From assembly GCA_013350335.1 (NCBI GenBank), contig CM023535.1:40236069-40300068 (forward strand): a stretch of DNA of 64,000 nt, read 5' to 3'. The notes below the pieces were generated by a model. That model did not search any database, was not told the DNA's origin, and was given only the letters and a program-made list of their open reading frames with translations. The stretch is from Chimonanthus salicifolius (Eukaryota; Streptophyta; Magnoliopsida; Laurales; Calycanthaceae). How positions within the stretch are numbered: the first letter of the stretch is position 1; each line of letters opens with the position of its first letter. Below, piece after piece: positions 57,340 to 64,000 of the stretch. A program made the translations under genes and the position numbers.

Positions 57340-58370
57340 CCACCAAGCCTCTGGAAGTTCATTGAGAACCTCTGTCAAAAGATGATTGTGGAACAGATTG
57401 AGCTGGCACTATATTTTATGAAGGTACAACTCTGCCAAGATTGGGGCAATCCCTAAGTATGTGTCCTGCCAGCTTGCAGTGATAGCATGTCCTCTCCTTT
57501 CCCGTTGGGTAAGTCCTGGCTGGTTGCAAAAATAGCACACCAGCTGTCGTGTGTCAGCTTGGCTTGTATGTCCTGTTGTAGGTTGGCTTTTCTTAAAGAA
57601 TGGCCTCTTCTGGGTGAACTTGACCTTCTTATTGGAGGAAGGTTTCTGGAAACTTTCGGTACTCCTATTGGTGGAGTCTACGGCTTCCACCTTCAAAGCC
57701 CGCTCGATGATCTCCTCCAAGGTATTGAAAGTTAAACCAGCCACTTGCCGTTGCAAGAACGGTCGAAGTCCATTTTCAAAGTGCTGGATCTTCTCCGCTT
57801 CATTCGCCACTATCTGAGGCACATACTGCATTAGTTCAATAAAACTTATGGCATATTGTGCCACCGTATCAGACCTCTGTTGGATGTTGAGAAATTGCAT
57901 CTTCTTTGCTTCCTGCGCCGTTTTAAGCTAATAACGGGTGAGGAAAGCACTGGAAAACTCTTCACAAGTCATTGGTTCATGATTATGAACTAGACTCTTC
58001 GCCTCACACCATTTGTAGACATTTCCCTCCAGTTGATCGGCTGCCAACATTACTCGCAGATCATCTACAATGGCAAGAGTATGGAGGATCCGACCAATTT
58101 GGGTGATCCAGTTTTTTACCGCAGTCGGTTTTCAATTCTCGAAAAGCTCCTCGGGTTCAACAGTTAGAATTATCTTATAACTGTAGTGGCTCTCTCTTCT
58201 GGGGTCTTAACAGGAAGATGTCGCATATCCTCGACAATCTTCTAGAATGCCTCCATTGTTATGCATACAGCCTCATAGGGTACATCTTGATTGACACGGG
58301 GTTGATGACTTGTCCTCCTTCCTCGACCTCTAGTATTTTCAAATGGTCTTGACATCTTCATGTCATTCAC
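57340..58370 (-). pseudogene. Gypsy gag (element K)
   Basis: Gag remnant. A likely start near 58353 gives MKMSRPFENTRGRGRR. The open part 57900-57409 has MQFLNIQQRSDTVAQYAISF, FENGLRPFLQRQVAGLTFNT and a nucleocapsid region. A clean knuckle, CYHCKLAGHILRDC (C-X2-C-X4-H-X4-C), lies near 57491-57450; an additional CYFCNQPG half-motif precedes it. Several frameshifts separate the parts. Confidence 0.82.
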
Positions 58371-58379
58371 ATTCGTACA

Positions 58380-59099
58380 CTTATGGTACTGAGGGGTCGG
58401 TCGACATGAGAGGCTTGTTCTAGTGCAAAACATGCTGACAGTAGTTTCATGTCTTGAAACCTGTTACCCAGAACGACATGTCACCCTTTACCAAGGGGTC
58501 GGTCCTAGCTACTCTCGATCGGTATTGAACTACCGCTATGACTCTTACTCGAGAGCCCACCTGAGTTCTAAGTCCAGAACTCATAAATCTTGATCAAGGA
58601 GTCGTTGACCACAAGTGGTCTTTTTAACCTTTCAACGAGGGGTCAGTGCATACGAGACTCTTGATCAGAGGCTTTTCTAGAATGACACTTCAGTGATCCG
58701 TAACCTATGTCAATCTGGTCGACTAGTCTTTAAACAAGATGGGTCGATCCTGTATCCACCGAGGGGTCAGTGAGAACGATTGGTCGAGGTGACAGTGAAA
58801 CCAAATACATATTTCCAAGTTGGGTTCCAATTCACTGTCAAACATCCTCTCTAGGATTTTTATGATTTAACTATTTGTTCCACTAAGTCTAGGGATAGTC
58901 CCCTCTAAGGTGTGGGTACCACCTAAAGTCATCTATGGCCATAATATTTGTTTTGTGATTGACATAACGATGAGCTTCAATCCAGTAGAGCATGATCTTC
59001 ACTCTTGAGCACCTTGGGTCTTCAAACTTCTAGCAAGTGCTTCTTTCCGAGTCATGGAATTGACAAACTTATTGAATTGGCCAAGCCGAGGCACTAACA
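58380..59099 (-). mobile_element. Sirevirus-like 3' LTR of element N (part)
   Basis: On the minus strand the LTR starts TGTTAGTGCCTCGG right after AAGGGTGAGAT, a Copia-style purine tract. Left of 58660 it holds repeated AGGGGTCRGT words. The left (3') edge against K gag is not resolved. The internal region lies to the right. Confidence 0.6.
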
Positions 59100-59841
59100 A
59101 TCTCACCCTTTGTCAATTTCATGACGAAACTTAGAAGCTAACCCATTTACAAACCCACCCTTATTACAACACATTTGAATACAAAAATATTATATTGATT
59201 ACATGTACATATTCAAATGGAAAACAAGACTATGGTCTTCGCATATTCTTGTTCATCTTGCTTCATTTCATTTTCCTGTTTAAGTACATAAGCAAGTAAC
59301 ACTAGAAAATCATTAGAGGGGTTAGTCCCAAAATATAGAAATGCATTTATGGACTAAACAAGATTTGTATTCAAGGTCCCCCATATTCCCTGATTTCCTA
59401 GTGACCAACACTGCCATAGCTTATCTAAGCTATGAGTGTTGAGAAGATTTCTCCTCCAATCTTCTTTGAGTTTGATTCCCAAACTCCAAGCATATACATT
59501 CTTCTTATATCTATTGACTTTGATCTCCAAGTATAGACATTCTCCTTATGTCTATTGATTTTGATGTCCTTTAGTTTCTACTAATTTTCTCCCCCATTTT
59601 GTCATTCAATTGACAAAGATTAGTAGGCGACATCGAGATTTAAGGACTCCCACATGCTTCCTGCATTTAGTGCTTAACTAGGTTCTGCTCTAACTCATAG
59701 TTTTCCCTTTTGGTTCAATGTACACTTCTCATATATCAAGATTAGTTTGTCCCTACACAAATTAAGATTTCAGCTTTGATGATTTCTTCCATCAGTGGAG
59801 CTATTGTCTTAGCATTCCTAGAGTCTTCTCCCCCATTTTTC
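59100..59841 (-). other. Multiple purine-tract-like sites of element N
   Basis: Minus-strand AAAGGGTGAGAT at the LTR edge (59100-59112), and AAAATGGGGGAGA-type copies at 59588-59600 and 59828-59841. Repeated purine tracts upstream of the 3' LTR are a known Sirevirus trait. The second half of the tandem duplication repeats them about 2137 bp further on. Confidence 0.6.
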
Positions 59842-60218
59842 AAGTTGTCTCCCTCAGCTTTCTCGACCCAGTCCCCCCATAAACTTAGCTGCTTCTCAGT
59901 TTATTTTTCTCCAAGCTTTCTGTTAAAGCTCTCATTAATCGTCCTCCTCATACTGTCATGACCAATGACATGTGCTAATTAGCGATATTTTGTGCTCCGC
60001 CATTCTCCAAAGTATGTGTAATTTCACAACCATATTTCTATCTCCCTAACAGCCTGCATGTTAGTCTGTTTTACAAAATCCATGTAAATAATAACCATGC
60101 GATAGACGACAAAAATGCATCAAATTAGTATACATACTAAAATAAACCATATCATTTTATTGATTAGAATGATCATTACATATGTTTTAGAAAGGGCGAA
60201 AAGAGGAGGGGGAGGGGA

Positions 60219-60229
60219 GGGGGGGGGGG
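60219..60229. repeat. G homopolymer
   Basis: Eleven G here, eight at 62358-62365 in copy 2. This could be slippage or a sequencing artefact. Confidence 0.8.
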
Positions 60230-60285
60230 TGCTTTTTCAAGGTGCATAAACATGGGACAAGAAAAACTAAGCTAAGCAGATTCTT

Positions 60286-60663
60286 CTAAGGAAGATGTTC
60301 AATAAAATTTACGAACAATCTATTTTCCGTGGAGTTTCTCGACAACCACCTTGACCTCGTCCAATCTTCAAGGTCATCCATCCCCCTTTCAAGGGAGGAG
60401 ACTCTTTCATCAAGAGTGATATTCCTTTGTCGAGGAGATTGAAACTCTCTCAAATATACCTCAGACATACGTTCTGCTTCTTCTTCGAGATCCTCGTTTA
60501 TTATCACTTTTAGTTTAGCTCTGTAGTCTGGTACAATATTTGAAGTAGGGGTCTTTCTGAGAGGGGTACTCTTCTGAGCAGAGATGGCGGCTCTAGATTC
60601 GGGAACAACCCGTGCGAACCTAGGATATCTCCTGAGGAAATGGGGTTTGGACTCAGGGATTTT
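60286..60663 (-). pseudogene. Coiled-coil-like frame of element N, copy 1
   Basis: A minus-strand open frame of about 125 codons bounded by an in-frame TGA at 60664-60666, beyond which the same frame stays protein-like (AKSRSVTT). Blocks: STPLRKTPTSNIVPDYRAKL, an acidic stretch NEDLEEEAERMSEVYL, then DERVSSLERGMDDLEDW, which has heptad-like spacing. An internal Met at 60507 would give 73 residues. It lies between the expected pol position and the 3' LTR, where Sireviruses may carry an env-like or extra ORF. Not recognised by family; the assignment rests on position only. Confidence 0.4.
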
Positions 60664-60793
60664 TCAAGTGGTCACAGACCGAGATTTAGCTATCTCATTT
60701 TTCAGCATGGTTGCTAGGGAAGAGCTGACCAAGGATTTTCTGAACACTAAATCTCACAAACACCGTGACACTCTTGCTTCTGGAAGTGAAGGA

Positions 60794-62930
60794 ACTCTTG
60801 ATCAGAGGCTTTTCTAGAATGACACTTCAATGATCGGTAACCTATGTCAATCTGGTCGACTAGTCTTTAAACAAGATGGGTCGATCCTGTATCCACCGAG
60901 GGGTCAGTGAGAACGATTGGTCGAGGTGACAGTGAAACCAAATACATATTTCCAAATTGGGTTCCAATTCACTGTCAAGCATCCTCTCTAGGATTTTTAT
61001 GATTTAACTATTTGTTCCACTAAGCCTAGGGATAGTCCCCTCTAAGGTGTGGGTACCACCTAAAGTCATCTATGGCCATAATACTTGTTTTGTGATTGAC
61101 ATAACGATGAGCTTCAATCCAGTAGAGCATGATCTTCACTCTTGAGCACCTTGGGTCTTCAAACTTCTAGCAAGTGCTTCTTTCCGAGTCATGGAATTGA
61201 CAAACTTATTGAATTGGCCAAGCCGAGACACTAACAATCTCACCCTTTGTCAATTTCATGACGAAACTTAGAAGCTAACCCATTTACAAACCCACCCTTA
61301 TTACAACACATTTGAATACAAAAATATTATATTGATTACATGTACATATTCAAATGGAAAACAAGACTATGGTCTTCGCATATTCTTGTTCATCTTGCTT
61401 CATTTCATTTTCCTGTTTAAGTACATAAGCAAGTAACACTAGAAAATCATTAGAGGGGTTAGTCCCAAAATATAGAAATGCATTTATGGACTAAACAAGA
61501 TTTGTATTCAAGGTCCCCCATATTCCCTGATTTCCTAGTGACCAACACTGCCATAGCTTATCTAAGCTATGAGTGTTGAGAAGATTTCTCCTCCAATCTT
61601 CTTTGAGTTTGATTCCCAAACTCCAAGCATATACATTCTTCTTATATCTATTGACTTTGATCTCCAAGTATAGACATTCTCCTTATGTCTATTGATTTTG
61701 ATGTCCTTTAGTTTCTACTAATTTTCTCCCCCATTTTGTCATTCAATTGACAAAGATTAGTAGGCCGACATCGAGATTTAAGGACTCCCACATGCTTCTT
61801 GCATTTAGTGCTTAACTAGGTTCTGCTCTAACTCATAGTTTTCCCTTTTGGTTCAATGTACACTTCTCATATATCAAGATTAGTTTGTCCCTGCACAAAT
61901 TAAGATTTCAGCTTTGATGATTTCTTCCATCAGTGGAGCTATTGTCTTAGCATTCCTAGAGTCTTCTCCCCCATTTTTCAAGTTGTCTCCCTCAGCTTTC
62001 TCGACCCAGTCCCCCCATAAACTTAGCTGCTTCTCAGTTTATTTTTCTCCAAGCTTTCTGTTAAAGCTCTCATTAATCGTCCTCCTCATACTGTCATGAC
62101 CAATGACAGGTGCTAATTAGCGCATATTTTGTGCTCCGCCATTCTCCAAAGTATGTGTAATTTCACAACCATATTTCTATCTCCCTAACAGCCTGCATGT
62201 TAGTCTGTTTTACAAAATCCATGTAAACAATAACCATGAGATAGACGACAAAAATGCATCAAATTAGTATACATACTAAAATAAACCATATCATTTTATT
62301 GATTAGAATGATCATTACATATGTTTTAGAAAGGGCGAAAAGAGGAGGGGGAGGGGAGGGGGGGGTGCTTTTTCAAGGTGCATAAACATGGGACAAGAAA
62401 AACTAAGCTAAGCAGATTCTTCTAAGGAAGATGTTCAATAAAATTTACGAACAATCTATTTTCCGTGGAGTTTCTCGACAACCACCTTGACCTCGTCCAA
62501 TCTTCAAGGTCATCCATCCCCCTTTCAAGGGAGGAGACTCTTTCATCAAGAGTGATATTCCTTTGTCGAGGAGATTGAAACTCTCTCAAATATACCTCAG
62601 ACATACGTTCTGCATCTTCTTCGAGATCCTCGTTTATTATCACTTTTAGTTTAGCTCTGTAATCTGGTACAATATTTGAAGTAGGGGTCTTTCTGAGAGG
62701 GGTACTCTTCTGAGCAGAGACTGTGGCGCTAGATTCGGGAACAACCCGTGCGAACCTAGGAGATCTCCTGAGGAAATGGGGTTTGGACTCAGGGATTTTT
62801 CAGGTGGTCACAGACCGAGATTTAGCTATCTCATTTTTCAACATGGTTGCTAGGGAAGAGCTGACCAAGGATTTTCCGAACACTAAATCTCACAAACACC
62901 GTGACACTCTTGCTTCTGGAAGTGAAGGAA
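60794..62930. repeat. 2.1-kb tandem duplication, copy 2
   Basis: Direct head-to-tail second copy. The start inside LTR sequence abuts the end of copy 1, so this is a tandem duplication and not a pair of complete LTRs. Confidence 0.93.
62422..62799 (-). pseudogene. Coiled-coil-like frame of element N, copy 2
   Basis: Second copy of the frame at 60286-60663, with a few amino-acid changes (for example EEDAER for EEEAER) and the same upstream TGA. The open frame survived in both copies. Identity unknown. Confidence 0.4.
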
Positions 62931-64000
62931 GCAAAAGCCCTAAGGTTTTCAGGTGAGATTTTGCTTTGGAAGGTCCTAATGGCTGGTCTAGGTCATCGGA
63001 GGGGAAATGGAAATCGCAGAGCTTCAGTGGGAGGGAAAATGACGATTTCAAAATGTTTTGTCTTTTTCACATAAAGAGACCTTTTAACTTACTCTTTCTT
63101 ATTCACTGACTGGTCGTGACCAATGACCTGTCTGTGTCGACATGTCGATATGTAATCGACCTGCCTCCCCTTTATGTTTTCCCCCTTTCAGACAGTGTTC
63201 TGAAATCCAACAGTACCGACCTATCTGTTCCTCCGACTAGTCTATCCTTCGACTTGGGTTATGAAGGAAGACTGGGTATGTGTGTGTGTACTTGTGATGT
63301 TCATAGTTCTTCAAGCTTTGCTTATACACCTTTTAATGACAGTGTTGATACATACATTCACATAGTATTTATGCCATTTGAAGATTCAATTCATATCCTT
63401 CTGAAAGTAAGCACAAACCATGGATTACGGATCTCTTTTCTGGATCCAAATTAATCCAAGATTCTTGGACACATTAAATTAATCAATTTAAGTATATTGT
63501 TCAAGTGTGTGATATCATAAGATGAGACATTTCCAGGCTTTAGCAAGGGAAGGCATATATAAACATAATTCGTTCCACATAATGTACAAATTAATGTATA
63601 TTGGAATGAAACTCAAAGTACACTAGTCATACATTCATTTCCTGATTTGAGTACATTAAGCATACATGAATGAAGTATGACCCTACATACACAACTCTTA
63701 TGCCTTTTATCATGTTATTACCCAAAACATGATAAAATATTTTGCCATTCTTCCAAGGGAGCTTCAATTCCTTGAAAAGAGCTGGTACTTAAATGGATTA
63801 TTCGGCCATTACTTTTGGTAGGTCATACAAACTTAGAAATCCATTTAAGGGCATAAAGCATGTTTCATTCCACATGTCATTCACAAGTTTTAGAGCTTTG
63901 GAATGAAACACCACTGTGTATGTGTAATAAACTAGTTTTAATCACATACATACCCTATACATGAGGTAATGCACACACTACATTCATTTCCTAAAGATGC
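62931..64000. other. Right end, probable interior or flank of element N
   Basis: No supported gene. Two diverged units near 63565 and 63860 each contain an inverted GTTTCATTCCA / TGGAATGAAAC pair and CATTCATTTCCT. A 112-codon plus-strand frame at 63116-63454 has no recognisable domain and lies opposite the element's direction. Confidence 0.4.

Larger units (their letters stand above)
48582..58370 (-). mobile_element. Gypsy chromovirus element K (minus strand), carrying J
   Basis: Minus-strand order: gag (58370-57340), protease, RT, RNase H, integrase, chromodomain-like tail, purine tract, 3' LTR (48582-49719). J is inserted at 51335-55424. The 5' LTR and PBS are not found; the right side meets Sirevirus-like element N. 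The left edge against element I has no clear LTR end or TSD, so the junction may be truncated. Stops and frameshifts throughout. Confidence 0.83.
58657..60793. repeat. 2.1-kb tandem duplication, copy 1
   Basis: From ACTCTTGATCAGAGGC to CTTCTGGAAGTGAAGGA. It includes 443 bp of the N LTR, the purine tracts, spacer and a short coiled-coil-like frame. It is nearly identical to the adjacent copy, with scattered single-base changes and a G-run of 11 (8 in copy 2). Confidence 0.93.

Noticed and set aside
60584..60817. Plus-strand 77-codon frame in the tandem duplicate
   Set aside because: It is the shadow of the minus-strand frame, and its end differs between copies because it crosses the duplication junction.
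60794..62930. The 2.1-kb duplicates as the two LTRs of one element
   Set aside because: The copies are directly adjacent and each contains an LTR end, a purine tract and interior, so the borders are not LTR borders.
63116..63454. 112-codon plus-strand frame
   Set aside because: No domain, low-complexity Ser/Val content, and no neighbouring promoter or partner to support it.

Overview
This is plant nuclear DNA made almost entirely of nested LTR retrotransposons. I see no host gene. The evidence is Ty3/Gypsy chromovirus-like and Ty1/Copia Sirevirus-like gag/pol remnants, initiator-Met tRNA primer binding sites, purine tracts, and LTR ends (TG...CA) flanked by 5-bp target-site duplications (TSDs). 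Nearly every coding region is broken. The species cannot be named; a large, repeat-rich angiosperm genome is the best guess.

Layout. 1-1624: palindrome-bearing non-coding DNA. 1625-9388: degenerate Copia element M on the minus strand (RNase H, RT, integrase, protease, gag, PBS, 5' LTR), interrupted at 3161-4751 by solo LTR L. 9389-41578: Gypsy element A on the minus strand, with TSD attga on both sides. Its 3' LTR (9389-27210) holds solo LTR B (10996-25241), which itself holds C, D and E. Its reduced interior (27211-38067) holds F (with G inside it) and H. Its 5' LTR is 38068-41578. 41584-41949: more of the DNA into which A inserted. 41950-48573: 5' part of Gypsy element I on the plus strand (LTR, PBS, a small zinc-knuckle frame, gag-protease). 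48582 to about 58370: minus-strand chromovirus K, carrying solo LTR J at 51335-55424. About 58380 to 64000: 3' end of a Sirevirus-like element N, with a 2.1-kb tandem duplication.

The most interesting signal is in the A-J LTRs, which form one related Gypsy LTR group. Each carries an array of hairpins with arms GGGTTCGGCC / GGCCGAACCC and variable loops. In eight copies the array begins just after a splice-donor-like (G/C)GTAAGT, and downstream lies a textbook plant acceptor: CTAAC or CTAAT, a pyrimidine-rich stretch, then AG. I infer an LTR-resident intron of about 1.4-2 kb that contains the hairpin array. Other hairpin classes sit upstream in U3 and downstream of the array. Element I also has an extra acidic, zinc-knuckle reading frame between its PBS and gag.

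If the elements work as inferred, the LTR drives a CT-rich start region and a short first exon. The structured intron is either removed to give a short gag leader or kept in the genomic RNA. Gag, protease, RT, RNase H and integrase would then copy and insert the element. No element in the window looks autonomous.
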